Position numbers and translations under genes: made by a program. Under the pieces are notes generated by a model. That model saw only the letters and a program-made list of their open reading frames with translations, was not told the origin of the DNA and made no database searches. This document shows, one piece after another, positions 1 through 11,052 of a stretch of 64,000 nucleotides of DNA. Every line of letters starts with the position of its first letter. Position 1 is the stretch's first letter. The stretch comes from Myxococcales bacterium (GTDB lineage: Bacteria; Myxococcota_A; Polyangia; Haliangiales; Haliangiaceae), in contig JADJUF010000010.1 of the NCBI GenBank assembly GCA_016717005.1, forward strand, positions 57,120-121,119, in the 5' to 3' direction.

Positions 1-1760
1 GCCGCGCTGACCGGTACCGCCGCGGCGGTCCCGACCACGATGTCGTTCACCGCGCGCCTCACGGACGGGGTCACGCCGGTCGAAGGCCCGGTCGATCTCC
101 ACGTCGCGGTCTTCGACGCCCCGACCGCGGGGACGATGGTGTGGGAAGAGACCCACGCCGGGATCGTCGCGAGCCGCGGCCTGGTCTACGCCAACCTCGG
201 GAGCGTCGATCCGGTCAACAACGGGATCGACGCGTCGGTGTTCACGGGCACCCCGATGTACATCGAGCTGACCGTCGATGGCGACGTCCTGAGCCCGCGC
301 ATCCCGGTCGGGGCGGTGCCCTATGCGGTCAAGGCGGGCGTCGCCGAGGCCCTCGAGGGCTTCGATCCCGGCTCGATCATCACCGGCGTCACCGCGGGCG
401 CGGGCCTGACCGGCGGCGGCACGACCGGCGGGGTCACGCTGACCGTCGACACCACCGCCATCCAGAGCCGGGTCACCGGCACCTGCGCCGCGGGCACGTT
501 CATCACGGGCGTCGCCGCCAACGGCACGGTCACCTGCGGCACCGACTCGGTCGGCACCGGCGACATCACCGGCGTCACCGCGGGCGCGGGCCTGACCGGC
601 GGCGGCACGACCGGCGGGGTCACGCTGACCGTCGACACCACCGCCATCCAGAGCCGGGTCACCGGCACCTGCGCCGCGGGCACGTTCATCACGGGCGTCG
701 CCGCCAACGGCACGGTCACCTGCGGCACCGACTCGGTCGGCACCGGCGACATCACCGGCGTCACCGCGGGCGCGGGCCTGACCGGCGGCGGCACCGCCGG
801 CGGGGTCACGCTGACCGTCGACACCACCGCCATCCAGAGCCGGGTCACCGGCACCTGCGCCGCGGGCACGTTCATCACGGGCGTCGCCGCCAACGGCACG
901 GTCACCTGCGGCACCGACTCGGTCGGCACCGGCGACATCACCGGCGTCACCGCGGGCGCGGGCCTGACCGGCGGCGGCACCGCCGGCGGGGCCTGACCGT
1001 CGACACCACCGCCATCCAGAGCCGGGTCACCGGCACCTGCGCCGCGGGCACGTTCATCACGGGCGTCGCCGCCAACGGCACGGTCACCTGCGGCACCGAC
1101 TCGGTCGGCACCGGCGACATCACCGGCGTCACCGCGGGCGCGGGCCTGACCGGCGGCGGCACCGCCGGCGCCGTGACGCTGTCGATCGCCACGGACGGCG
1201 TCACCTCGGCCCACATCCTCGATGGCACGATCGTCGCCGCCGACCACGCGGCGGACTCGATCACCGCTGCGCAGATCGCGACCGACGGCGTCGGCGCCGC
1301 CGAGATCGCCGCCAACGCGGTCGGGCCCTCCGAGATCGCCACGAACGGCGTCACCACGATCGACATCGCGACCGGCGCCGTGACGATGTCGAAGACCGAC
1401 GCCCCGGTCGGCTACGCCGCGCTCAACAGCAGCAACGGCTCGTCGAGCGTCTACCCGAGCGGCGACATCACCTTCGCGGAGAACGGCTCGTGCATGGTGA
1501 CCGTGCAGGCCATGGACCTCGGCGCCAACGCCAGCTTCCGCCTGCGCCCGAGCATGCTGCACGTCGCCTCCAACGCCGCCCTGGCGCCGGCCGAGTTCGC
1601 CCCGTCGGTGTACGGGTCCGACGGCGCCACGCAGAACGGATACTTCGCGAGCTCGACCGCCGTGATCACGACCAACCAGCTCGGCGCGTGGCGGTTCGGC
1701 TGCGAGATGCCCGGCTACCCTGGTCAGCTCAACTGCCGCGTCTCGTGGCTGTGTAACTGA
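1..1760 (+). CDS. Repeat-rich exported fibre-like protein, 5' partial, with a 4-nt frameshift
   Basis: The reading frame is open from base 1 and the residues before the first ATG (40) read like the end of a signal peptide (AALTGTAAAVP), so the true start lies upstream. The first ~110 residues match a domain common at the N-terminus of exported myxobacterial proteins (RLTDG..., then a 'LSPRIPVGAVPYA' motif). Then come near-identical 62-residue repeats beginning ITGVTAGAGLTGGG at 379, 565, 751, 937 and 1119. The fourth unit is 182 instead of 186 bp, a 4-nt deletion near 988 that moves the rest into another frame, which then runs cleanly to TGA at 1758-1760. Restoring 4 nt gives 588 whole codons. 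The C-terminal ~130 residues contain a short heptad-like region (repeated TDGVxxAxI) and a Cys-containing globular end. Probably a surface fibre or adhesin; the exact role is unknown. Confidence 0.75.
   Translation, partial: RADRYRRGGPDHDVVHRAPHGRGHAGRRPGRSPRRGLRRPDRGDDGVGRDPRRDRREPRPGLRQPRERRSGQQRDRRVGVHGHPDVHRADRRWRRPEPAHPGRGGALCGQGGRRRGPRGLRSRLDHHRRHRGRGPDRRRHDRRGHADRRHHRHPEPGHRHLRRGHVHHGRRRQRHGHLRHRLGRHRRHHRRHRGRGPDRRRHDRRGHADRRHHRHPEPGHRHLRRGHVHHGRRRQRHGHLRHRLGRHRRHHRRHRGRGPDRRRHRRRGHADRRHHRHPEPGHRHLRRGHVHHGRRRQRHGHLRHRLGRHRRHHRRHRGRGPDRRRHRRRGLTVDTTAIQSRVTGTCAAGTFITGVAANGTVTCGTDSVGTGDITGVTAGAGLTGGGTAGAVTLSIATDGVTSAHILDGTIVAADHAADSITAAQIATDGVGAAEIAANAVGPSEIATNGVTTIDIATGAVTMSKTDAPVGYAALNSSNGSSSVYPSGDITFAENGSCMVTVQAMDLGANASFRLRPSMLHVASNAALAPAEFAPSVYGSDGATQNGYFASSTAVITTNQLGAWRFGCEMPGYPGQLNCRVSWLCN
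379..1184 (+). repeat. 186-bp tandem repeats inside the fibre-like gene
   Basis: Units start at 379, 565, 751 and 937, with a partial fifth unit from 1119. The first three intervals are exactly 186 bp and the fourth is 182 bp. Units are almost identical at the DNA level, the chief change being ACGACC to ACCGCC in the GGG-T-T/A-GG segment, which implies recent expansion or homogenisation. Confidence 0.95.
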
Positions 1761-1853
1761 CGCGCGCGGGCGCCGCCTGGTCGTCATCCACGCGGCGTGA
1801 CCGGGCCTCCTGGAGGACACCTGGTGGTCGCAGCTCTGCTACCTTCCGGCGCT

Positions 1854-2300
1854 GTGAACACGCTGGGCGGAGATCTCCACGTCGCCACGCGCCGCGGGCG
1901 CACCTCGTCGCGATCCCGCGCCACCGCGCCCCGGGTCCGGCGGGCGGCGCTCGTGCTCGCGCTCGTGCTCGTCGGTGCGTGCGGCGCCAAGGGCGGCGGG
2001 AGCACCGGCGCCGGACCGTTCGCGCTGGCGTGCGACTCGGCCGACACCGCGCAGAAGTCGACGATGTTCTGCGTCCGCACCGATAGCCGCAACGGCGACG
2101 CGCTGGTCGTCGATCTCGATCGCCTGCCGATCACCAGCGGCGCGTCGCGCGCCGCCGCCGGGCCGGCCGGCACCTACCAGACCGTGTGTGACTCGACGGT
2201 GACCCCCCAGAAGTCCGACTTCGGCTGCGTCCGCCTGCACACCGGCACCGGCGAGGTGGTCGTGCTGCGGCTGTCCGAGCTGCCGCACTGGCCGCGGTGA
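1854..2300 (+). CDS. Putative lipoprotein with a duplicated two-cysteine module
   Basis: I prefer the GTG at 1854 because TACCTT lies at 1840-1845, eight bases before it (leaderless pattern); an ATG in frame at 1797 is the alternative. An Arg-rich n-region is followed by a hydrophobic stretch ending in a lipobox (LVGAC). The mature part holds two copies of the same ~35-residue module: CDS...QKS...CVR...LVVDLDRLP and CDS...QKS...CVR...VVVLRLSELP. Each copy has two cysteines that could pair. The stop codon overlaps the GTG of the next gene, so the two are probably co-translated. I do not recognise the family. Confidence 0.6.
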   Translation: MNTLGGDLHVATRRGRTSSRSRATAPRVRRAALVLALVLVGACGAKGGGSTGAGPFALACDSADTAQKSTMFCVRTDSRNGDALVVDLDRLPITSGASRAAAGPAGTYQTVCDSTVTPQKSDFGCVRLHTGTGEVVVLRLSELPHWPR

Positions 2301-3787
2301 AGACGCTCGAGCGCTATCAGCCCGCGCTGCTGGCCGTGCTGGTCGCCGCGTGGGCCAGCGTCGTGCTGTCCGACCGCTTCTTCACCGATCCCGACAGCTA
2401 CTTCCACGTCGGCGTCGCGCGTCGGCTGATCGAGCACGGGTGGCTGCGCCGGTTCGACTGGCTGCCGTACACGACGCTGCACGATCCGTATCCGGACATG
2501 TACGTCGGGCAGCACGCCGTGTTGTCGCCGTTCGTGGCGCTGTTCGGGGTCGACCTCGGGCTGCGGCTCGGCATCATGGCGCTGTCGTCGGCGTTCGCGC
2601 TGAGCCTGCACCTGGTGCTGCGGCGCCGGGGCGTCCGCTGGCCGACGCCGTGGATCGTCCTCGCCATCCTCGGCTGCCCGCTGGCGCTGACCTACAGCGT
2701 CTTCCTGAAGGGCGCGTCGACGTTCCTGGTGTTGCTGCCGTGGTTCGTCGACGCGGTGTGGGCCGGCGCGTGGCGGCGGACGTTCGTGCTGGCGTGGCTC
2801 AGCGTCTACGTCTACGTCGGCGCGACCGTGCTGGTGCCGTTCGCGCTGGTCCACATGGTCGTCGGCCGCTGGTGGCACGGCGGCTGGGACCGCCGGTGCG
2901 TCGGCGCGACCCTGGCGGGGCTGGTCGCGGGGATGCTGATCAACCCGATGTGGCCGGCGCACTGGGGCTACGTGCTCGCCGAGCTGCGCAGCATCTTCAC
3001 CCGCGACCCGACGATGGTGCCGGGCGAGTACCGCGGCGCCGAGTGGGCCGCGCTGACCGGCGCGATGCTGGTGCAGGTCGCCGGCGTGGCGATGGCGGCG
3101 TGGTTCGTCGTGCTGGTGCGCCAGCTCGGGCGCGCGCAGCGGGTCTCGGCCGAGGCCGCGAGCGGCGCCATCGCCGCGCTCGGGCTGCTCGGCGCCGGCC
3201 TGCTGTCGGGCACCAAGCTGGTCGAGCTGTTCATCGTCTTCTCGATCCTGGCGCTGCCGCTCTTGGCCCGCGACATGCGGCCGTGGTCCCGGTGGATCGT
3301 GGCGGCGGCGGTCGCGGTCGGCGTCGCGGCGGCGACGTGGTCGATGGGCGATCTGCGCACCCAGCAGCGCGGCGAGGGCCTGGCCCGGCCCGCCGACTAC
3401 GCGCTGATGGCGAGCTGGCTCGGCGAGCGCACCGAGCGCCGAGAGATGATCGTCGCGCCGTGGGACGACATGCCCGGGCTGTTCGCGTTCGGCGGCGACC
3501 AGCGCTACGTCGCCGGGCTCAACATGCAGTTCCTCCACGATCAGGATCGCCTGCGCTTCGAGGCCTACGCGCTGCTGTACCGCGGCGTGATCTCGGATCC
3601 CGAGCAGACCTTGATCCGGTTCTTCGACGGCGCGCGCTTCATCCTGGTGCGCCGGCTGGCCCACCTGCCCGGCGAGCCCGCGCTCACCGATCGGCTGGTC
3701 CACAACCCGGCCTTCGAGGAGCTGGCCGCGCCGACGCCGGTGTGGCGGGTGTTCCGGCGCCGCGCGGTCGGGCCGAGGCCGCCGTGA
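2297..3787 (+). CDS. Multi-spanning membrane protein, GT-C/STT3-like glycosyltransferase candidate
   Basis: About 496 residues with roughly ten hydrophobic segments. After the first membrane segment comes TDPDSYFHV, resembling the acidic first-loop motif of GT-C glycosyltransferases (STT3/PglB/AglB group: D-x-D followed by Y-x-H), then ARRLIEHG. A soluble C-terminal part begins near residue 370. GTG start overlaps the previous stop (GTGA), and the next gene, an ALG5-like GT2 enzyme, overlaps this one by 4 nt. Together they could use a polyprenyl-phosphate sugar donor (GT2 makes it, GT-C spends it on the outer face). Assignment to GT-C is inference from the motif and topology; substrate unknown. 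Confidence 0.6.
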   Translation: MKTLERYQPALLAVLVAAWASVVLSDRFFTDPDSYFHVGVARRLIEHGWLRRFDWLPYTTLHDPYPDMYVGQHAVLSPFVALFGVDLGLRLGIMALSSAFALSLHLVLRRRGVRWPTPWIVLAILGCPLALTYSVFLKGASTFLVLLPWFVDAVWAGAWRRTFVLAWLSVYVYVGATVLVPFALVHMVVGRWWHGGWDRRCVGATLAGLVAGMLINPMWPAHWGYVLAELRSIFTRDPTMVPGEYRGAEWAALTGAMLVQVAGVAMAAWFVVLVRQLGRAQRVSAEAASGAIAALGLLGAGLLSGTKLVELFIVFSILALPLLARDMRPWSRWIVAAAVAVGVAAATWSMGDLRTQQRGEGLARPADYALMASWLGERTERREMIVAPWDDMPGLFAFGGDQRYVAGLNMQFLHDQDRLRFEAYALLYRGVISDPEQTLIRFFDGARFILVRRLAHLPGEPALTDRLVHNPAFEELAAPTPVWRVFRRRAVGPRPP

Positions 3788-4470
3788 CGCGCCGGTCGGT
3801 GGTGGTGCCGGCCTACGACGAGGCGGCGCGGCTCGGCCCGACGCTGGCCCGGATCGCGGCCCACCACGCCGGCGCCGACGTCGAGGTGATCGTCGTCGAT
3901 GATGGCTCGCGCGACGCCACCGCCGCGATCGCCGCGGCCGCCGGCGCGCGGGTGCTGCGCCACGCGGTCAACCGCGGCAAGGGCGCCGCGGTCCGCACCG
4001 GCGTGCTGGCGGCGACCGGCGATCGCATCCTGGTGTGCGACGCTGACCTGGCGACGCCGATCGAGGCGGTCGCGCGGCTGGACGCCGCGCTCGACGCCGG
4101 CGCCGATCTCGCGATCGGCTCGCGCCACGTCGCCGACGCGCGCATCGAGGTCGCGCAGCCCTGGCACCGCCGCGTGCTCGGCCGCGGCTTCCGCGTGCTG
4201 GTGAAGCGCGGCCTCGGCATCGCCGCGCGCGACGCCATGTGCGGGTTCAAGCTGATGACCCGGGCGGCCGGGCGCGATCTGTTCGGCCGGGCGCGGATCG
4301 ATCGCTGGGCGTTCGACGTCGAGATCCTGTACCTCGCGCGCGATCGCTGGCAGGTCGCCGAGGTGCCGGTGCCGTGGCGCCACGTCGAGGGCTCGCGGGT
4401 CTCGGTCGCGACGGCCGGGCCCCGCGCCGCGCTCGACCTGATCGCGATCCGCCTCCGTGGCCGCGGTTGA
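3784..4470 (+). CDS. GT2 glycosyltransferase, dolichyl/polyprenyl-phosphate glucosyltransferase-like (ALG5-like)
   Basis: 228 residues from GTG at 3784, overlapping the upstream stop by GTGA. Classic GT-A/GT2 features are visible: VVVPAYDEAARLG near the start, the nucleotide-binding VIVVDDGSRDAT, NRGKGAAVRTG, the metal-binding DAD in LVCDADLATP, GSRHVADARI, and an acceptor-side DAMCGFKLM. This order is that of the ALG5/polyprenyl-phosphate glycosyltransferase group, which move a sugar from a nucleotide donor to a polyprenyl phosphate. No C-terminal membrane pair is present. Partner is likely the membrane protein encoded just upstream. Confidence 0.8.
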   Translation: MTRRSVVVPAYDEAARLGPTLARIAAHHAGADVEVIVVDDGSRDATAAIAAAAGARVLRHAVNRGKGAAVRTGVLAATGDRILVCDADLATPIEAVARLDAALDAGADLAIGSRHVADARIEVAQPWHRRVLGRGFRVLVKRGLGIAARDAMCGFKLMTRAAGRDLFGRARIDRWAFDVEILYLARDRWQVAEVPVPWRHVEGSRVSVATAGPRAALDLIAIRLRGRG

Positions 4471-4532
4471 GCGCCGCCGTGGCGGTGGCGAGCCTCGCGA
4501 TCGTGGTCCGCCGGTCGCCGCCGTGATCGAGC

Positions 4533-5843
4533 TCAGGGGGCCGCAGCGGCCGGGGCGGACCCCAGCGTCTGCGCCGCGGCGGTGACGATCGTGTCGATGT
4601 CGTCGTCGGTGAAGGCCAGCGAGACGAACATGGCCTCGAACTGCGACGGCGGGAGCGAGACGCCGCGGTCGCGCATGCCACGGAAGAACGAGGCGAAGCG
4701 GGCCAGGTCGCAGGTCCTGGCGGCGGCGTAGTCGGTGACGGGGCCGGCGGTGAAGAACAGGGTCAGCATCGAGCCGACGCGCTCGACGCAGGCGGGGACG
4801 CCGGCGGCGCGGGCGGCGCCGGCGAGGCCCAGGGCGAGGCGGGCCGAGAGCGACTCGAGCCGCTCGTAGGTGCCGGGCCGGCGCAGGAGCTCGAGCATCT
4901 TCAGGCCGGCCGCCATCGCGATGGGATTGCCGCTGAGCGTGCCGGCCTGGTAGACGGGGCCGAGCGGCGCGAGGTGGTCCATCAGGTCGGCGCGGCCGCC
5001 GAAGGCCGCGGCCGGGAGCCCGCCGCCGACGATCTTGCCGACGCAGGTGAGGTCGGGCGTGACGCCGTAGAGCGCCTGGGCGCCGCCGTAGGCGACGCGG
5101 AAGCCGCACATGACCTCGTCCATGATGAACACGACGCCGTGCTTCGAGGTCAGCGCGCGCACGCCGGCCAGGTAGCCGGGCGCCGGCGGGACGCAGCCCA
5201 TGTTGCCGGGCACGCCCTCGACGATGATCGCCGCGACCTGGCCGGGGCGCTCGTCGAGGATGCGCTCGATCGCGCCGAGGTCGTTGTGCGGCACGGTCAG
5301 CGTGTCGGCGGCGGCGCCGTCGGTGACGCCGGCCGACCCGGGGATGCCGAGCGTGGCGGCGCCCGAGCCGGCCGCGACCAGGAGCGCGTCGGAGTGGCCG
5401 TGGTAGGCGCCGTCGATCTTGATGATGACCGCGCGGCCGGTGGCGCCGCGGGCCAGGCGCAGCGCGCTCATCGTGGCCTCGGTGCCCGACGACACCGCCC
5501 GGACCTTCTGCATCGACGGCACCGCGGCGCGCACGGCCTCGGCGAACTCGACCTCGATCTCGGTCGGCGCGCCGAAGCTGGTGCCGTTGGCGAGCGTGCG
5601 CGCGATGACCTCGAGGATCTCGGGGTGGGCGTGGCCGAGGATCATCGGCCCCCACGACCCGATCAGATCGAGGTAGGCGTTGCCGTCGACGTCGAACACC
5701 CGGCCGCCCTCGCCGCGGGCGATGAACAGCGGCTCGCCGCCGACCTGGCGGCACGCGCGCACGGGCGAGTTGACCCCGCCGGGGATGACGGCCTGGGCGC
5801 GGGCGAAGATCTCGGCGGAGCGGGGCGTTGGGCGGAGCGTCAT
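4533..5843 (-). CDS. hemL: Glutamate-1-semialdehyde 2,1-aminomutase
   Basis: 436 residues from ATG at 5843 (MTLRPTPRSAEIFARAQ), close to the ~430 usual for the family; a longer in-frame extension upstream is low-complexity and ignored. PLP enzyme of class-III aminotransferase fold that converts glutamate-1-semialdehyde to 5-aminolevulinate in the C5 tetrapyrrole pathway. Visible motifs: IPGGVNSPVRAC near the N-terminus, GSWGPMILGHAHP, SSGTEATMSA (cofactor phosphate binding), DEVMCGFR, and the Schiff-base lysine in CVGKIVGGGLP. Convergent with the glycosyltransferase upstream on the map. Monocistronic as far as I can see. The many haem proteins nearby are consistent with haem demand but not evidence of co-regulation. 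Confidence 0.95.
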   Translation of the reverse strand: MTLRPTPRSAEIFARAQAVIPGGVNSPVRACRQVGGEPLFIARGEGGRVFDVDGNAYLDLIGSWGPMILGHAHPEILEVIARTLANGTSFGAPTEIEVEFAEAVRAAVPSMQKVRAVSSGTEATMSALRLARGATGRAVIIKIDGAYHGHSDALLVAAGSGAATLGIPGSAGVTDGAAADTLTVPHNDLGAIERILDERPGQVAAIIVEGVPGNMGCVPPAPGYLAGVRALTSKHGVVFIMDEVMCGFRVAYGGAQALYGVTPDLTCVGKIVGGGLPAAAFGGRADLMDHLAPLGPVYQAGTLSGNPIAMAAGLKMLELLRRPGTYERLESLSARLALGLAGAARAAGVPACVERVGSMLTLFFTAGPVTDYAAARTCDLARFASFFRGMRDRGVSLPPSQFEAMFVSLAFTDDDIDTIVTAAAQTLGSAPAAAAP

Positions 5844-6013
5844 CGGGGCGGGCTTACCACGGCCGGCGGCCGGCGCGATGGCCGCGGCCGGCGCGCGATC
5901 GTCGCCGCCCGGATCGCGCCGCCCACGTCCTCGACGCCGGCGCACCGCCACCGGGCGGCGGCGGCGGCGGGGACCACGGTGCGCCCGCGCCCGCGCCCGC
6001 GCGCCGGCCGGTG

Positions 6014-6019
6014 TATCCT
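6014..6019 (+). promoter_or_regulatory. TATCCT -10-like box, leaderless arrangement
   Basis: TATCCT ends eight bases before the ATG at 6028, so transcription would begin at about the start codon. No Shine-Dalgarno is seen. One of about a dozen examples in the window (see findings). Confidence 0.45.
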
Positions 6020-6027
6020 CGCGAGCC

Positions 6028-6771
6028 ATGGTGCAAGCGCGCGCGGGTCACGTGGGTTCGTTGGCTCTCGTCGCGTCGATCGTGGCGCTCGGCGCGTGCG
6101 GGCGCGCCGGCGGAGCGGCGCCGCTGCCGGTGATCGGCGCCCAGCACGGCGCCGCCGTGGCGACGGTGCCGTGTCCACCCGAGGCCGAGCTCGCCGCGGC
6201 GCTGCGCGCGCGCTGGGCGCTGACCAACGCCGACGTCGACACCACCTGCACGCCGGGGCGGTTCCCGCAGGCCGGCTGGGCGATCTCGGCGGTGGTCGAC
6301 CTGTCCGAGGACGAGGCCTGGGATCGGATCGTCGTGCTCGACGCCGCCACCCGTGCGGTGATCGCCGAGAGCGAGGTGCACTCGATCCCGCCGTGGGCGC
6401 GCAACGAGGGCTCCGGTGGGGCGCGGTTCGAGGTGGTCGACTTCGACGGCGACGGCGTCGACGAGCTCACCAGCACGGGCGGCGAGAGCCACGGCGGCTC
6501 GAACGTCGAGTGGCTGGCCGTCGCGCGGCTGAGCGGCGCCGCGATCGCCCAGGCGCTGTGGCTGCAGACCCACTACGACGACGCCGGGGAGGTCGACGCC
6601 GCCGAGGGCCTCGCGTGCGACGTCGACGCCAGGATCGTCGCGAGCGGCGCGGCCCGGGTCATCGCCGCGGTCGGCGCCGTGACCAGCCAGCGCACCGAGC
6701 TGCCCGAGGATTGCTTCGTCGGACGTCGGGAGTACCGGCTCCGCGACGGCGCGTTCGTGCACGCCCCCTGA
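6028..6771 (+). CDS. Putative lipoprotein with an FG-GAP/EF-like acidic stretch
   Basis: 247 residues from ATG at 6028. Signal peptide with lipobox (VALGACG). The middle has DFDGDGVDELTS, a calcium-loop-like D-x-D-G-D-G motif such as occurs in FG-GAP/VCBS-type exported proteins. Two later cysteines (LACDVD, EDCFVG) may pair. Sits alone between divergent hemL and convergent gyrA. Family otherwise unrecognised; function unknown. Confidence 0.65.
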   Translation: MVQARAGHVGSLALVASIVALGACGRAGGAAPLPVIGAQHGAAVATVPCPPEAELAAALRARWALTNADVDTTCTPGRFPQAGWAISAVVDLSEDEAWDRIVVLDAATRAVIAESEVHSIPPWARNEGSGGARFEVVDFDGDGVDELTSTGGESHGGSNVEWLAVARLSGAAIAQALWLQTHYDDAGEVDAAEGLACDVDARIVASGAARVIAAVGAVTSQRTELPEDCFVGRREYRLRDGAFVHAP

Positions 6772-6914
6772 GCCACCGGCGGAGCGGGCGCGGCGCCCGT
6801 GCGCGGCGCCCGTGCGCGGTGCGCGCCGCCCCAGCGGCCGACCGGGGCCGAGGTCGCGCGCACAGCGAGACCCAGCGGCTGACCGGCTGGCCGAGTGGTC
6901 CCCGATCCAGATCG

Positions 6915-9590
<2,676 letters not shown>

Positions 9591-9909
9591 CGGCGGCTCG
9601 CTTCTTCTGCGTCCCGGGCCGCGTCGGGGCGGCGGCCCGCGGCTCCGACGACGACCGCCGGCGCACGGACACCGTGTTTAGCCCGAGCCGGCCGCGCACG
9701 AAAGCCGCGGCGGGCGCCATTTCTCGGTGAGATCGGAAGCTAACCCCAGGGCCCGCCTGGGTTGATCCCGCGCCGCGCCGCCGCTCCGCCACGCTGCCGC
9801 GTCGCCGCTCATCCACGCCGCCGCGCTGCGCGGGACCCGGCGGTCGCAACGACGAGCGCGCGCGGCACCGCGCCGCGGGGCGACGCTGGCGGGCCCGGTG
9901 GGCGGCGGC
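9591..9909. other. Intergenic region gyrA / cytochrome operon
   Basis: 319 bp without a supported gene. It holds a hairpin near 9741-9765 (AACCCAGG pairing with CCTGGGGTT with a bulge), suitable as terminator of the cytochrome operon on its right, and the candidate gyrA promoter at 9675-9703. Confidence 0.5.
9675..9703 (-). promoter_or_regulatory. Candidate gyrA promoter
   Basis: Read on the minus strand: TTTCGT (9703-9698), 17-bp spacer, TAAACA (9680-9675). It lies 85 nt upstream of the gyrA start. The -10 is good, the -35 only partial. Confidence 0.35.
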
Positions 9910-10347
9910 CTACTGCCGGTAGTCGTACCAGGCGCTGTCGTACGGGGCGGCCTGGTGGCAGCGGGCGAAGCAGAAGTCGGCGTGCGTTTCAGCGCCGCCC
10001 GGGCTCGACGTCTGCGAGAACAGCCAGTGCTCCTGCAGCGGCAGGTCGGTGTCGTCGCCGAGCTTGCGCATCAGCGCGACGTAGCGGAGGTCGCCGGGCG
10101 CGCCGCCTTGGTCGTCGTGGATCTCCTTGACGATGATCGAGCCCTCGGCGTAGCCGCCGACGAACGGCTGGGCCGGGTCCGCGGCGATCGGGTTGACGTA
10201 GATGATCCGGTAGGTGTCGCCGTGGCCGGGCGCCGGGCCGCGCACGTCGAGCCGCTTCCAGCTGGTGTAGTCGCCGACCGGCTCGGGATCGACCGCGACC
10301 GAGCACGCGCCGAGCGCCGCCAGCGCCAGGGCCAGCGCCGCCCTCAC
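9910..10347 (-). CDS. Exported cytochrome P460-like haem lipoprotein
   Basis: 145 residues from GTG at 10347, overlapping the preceding stop by GTGA. Signal peptide with lipobox (LAALGACS). Contains YTSWKRLD, IIYVNPIA and YAEGSIIVKEI, which match the cytochrome P460 family pattern (Trp near the start, 'Y-x-N', '[PA]-E-G-[ST]-x-x-V-K-E'), and a C-terminal haem c motif CFARCH. Last gene of a four-gene operon of c-type haem proteins; probably an exported redox protein. Substrate unknown. Confidence 0.6.
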   Translation of the reverse strand: MRAALALALAALGACSVAVDPEPVGDYTSWKRLDVRGPAPGHGDTYRIIYVNPIAADPAQPFVGGYAEGSIIVKEIHDDQGGAPGDLRYVALMRKLGDDTDLPLQEHWLFSQTSSPGGAETHADFCFARCHQAAPYDSAWYDYRQ

Positions 10348-11045
10348 GGCTGCACCTCGAGCGCGCCCAGCGCCAGCTCGATCGGGCCGGCGCCGTCGTC
10401 GAGGATCGCCACCAGCGCGTAGCTGCCGGCCGGCGGCCGGGCCACGGTGACGGCGTCGGTGCCGGACTTGACGGCGGCCAGCACGCGCTCGCCGTCGACG
10501 CCGCGCGCGCGCACGGTGCCGACCACGAGGTCGCGGTCGCCGTCGGCGATCGTGTAGCGCAGCGCGACCGCGGTGGCGTCGGCGGTGGCCGTCGCGGCGA
10601 TCGTCGGCGGCTGGTTGCCGGGGCGCGGCGTCCGGTCGGGCGGATCGCCCTGGGCCCAGGCCACCAAGGTCGCGCGCTCGTCGTCGCCGAGCGGGAACCG
10701 CGGCGGCATCGGCGCGGCCGACGAGTCGACCCGCAGCGGGATCGCCAGCGCCATCGCCGCGGCGCCGCGGACGCCGACGTCGTCGTCGGGCACCGCCGGG
10801 TCGCCGGTCTCGATGATCGTGTCGTCGTACGAGTCGAGCCGGAAGCCGCACCAGCGCACGCCCGGCGTGGTGGTGCAGGCCGACCGCCCGGGCGCGCCGC
10901 CGATGGTCGGCACCGAGTGGCAGCGGACGCAGCTGGCGGCGAGGATCGGCAGGACGTCCTCCTGGAACCGCGCGGCGGTGGGCGCGCCGTCGGTGCAGGC
11001 GGCGAGCGCGGCGGCGAGGGCGGTGGCGAGCAGCGCGCGGGTCAT
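10344..11045 (-). CDS. Lipoprotein with one c-type haem site
   Basis: 233 residues. Lipobox at ALAACT. Shortly after it comes FQEDVLPILAASCVRCH, the usual layout of the cytochrome c-like domain in exported myxobacterial and planctomycete proteins, with CVRCH as haem motif and PMPPRFPLGDDERATLVAWAQGD as the distal 'MPP...E...L..W' helix supplying the Met ligand. A beta-rich C-terminal part (residues ~140-233) follows. Starts 7 nt after the upstream gene and overlaps the downstream one. Confidence 0.7.
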   Translation of the reverse strand: MTRALLATALAAALAACTDGAPTAARFQEDVLPILAASCVRCHSVPTIGGAPGRSACTTTPGVRWCGFRLDSYDDTIIETGDPAVPDDDVGVRGAAAMALAIPLRVDSSAAPMPPRFPLGDDERATLVAWAQGDPPDRTPRPGNQPPTIAATATADATAVALRYTIADGDRDLVVGTVRARGVDGERVLAAVKSGTDAVTVARPPAGSYALVAILDDGAGPIELALGALEVQP

Positions 11046-11052
11046 CGCGTCC

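Noticed and set aside
141..985. Arg/His-rich open frames over the 186-bp repeats
   Set aside because: Out-of-frame readings of the repeats; the real product uses the frame with ITGVTAGAGLTGGG.
2174..3703. 509-residue minus-strand open frame
   Set aside because: Antisense to the well-supported membrane protein; Arg/Gln/His-rich shadow.
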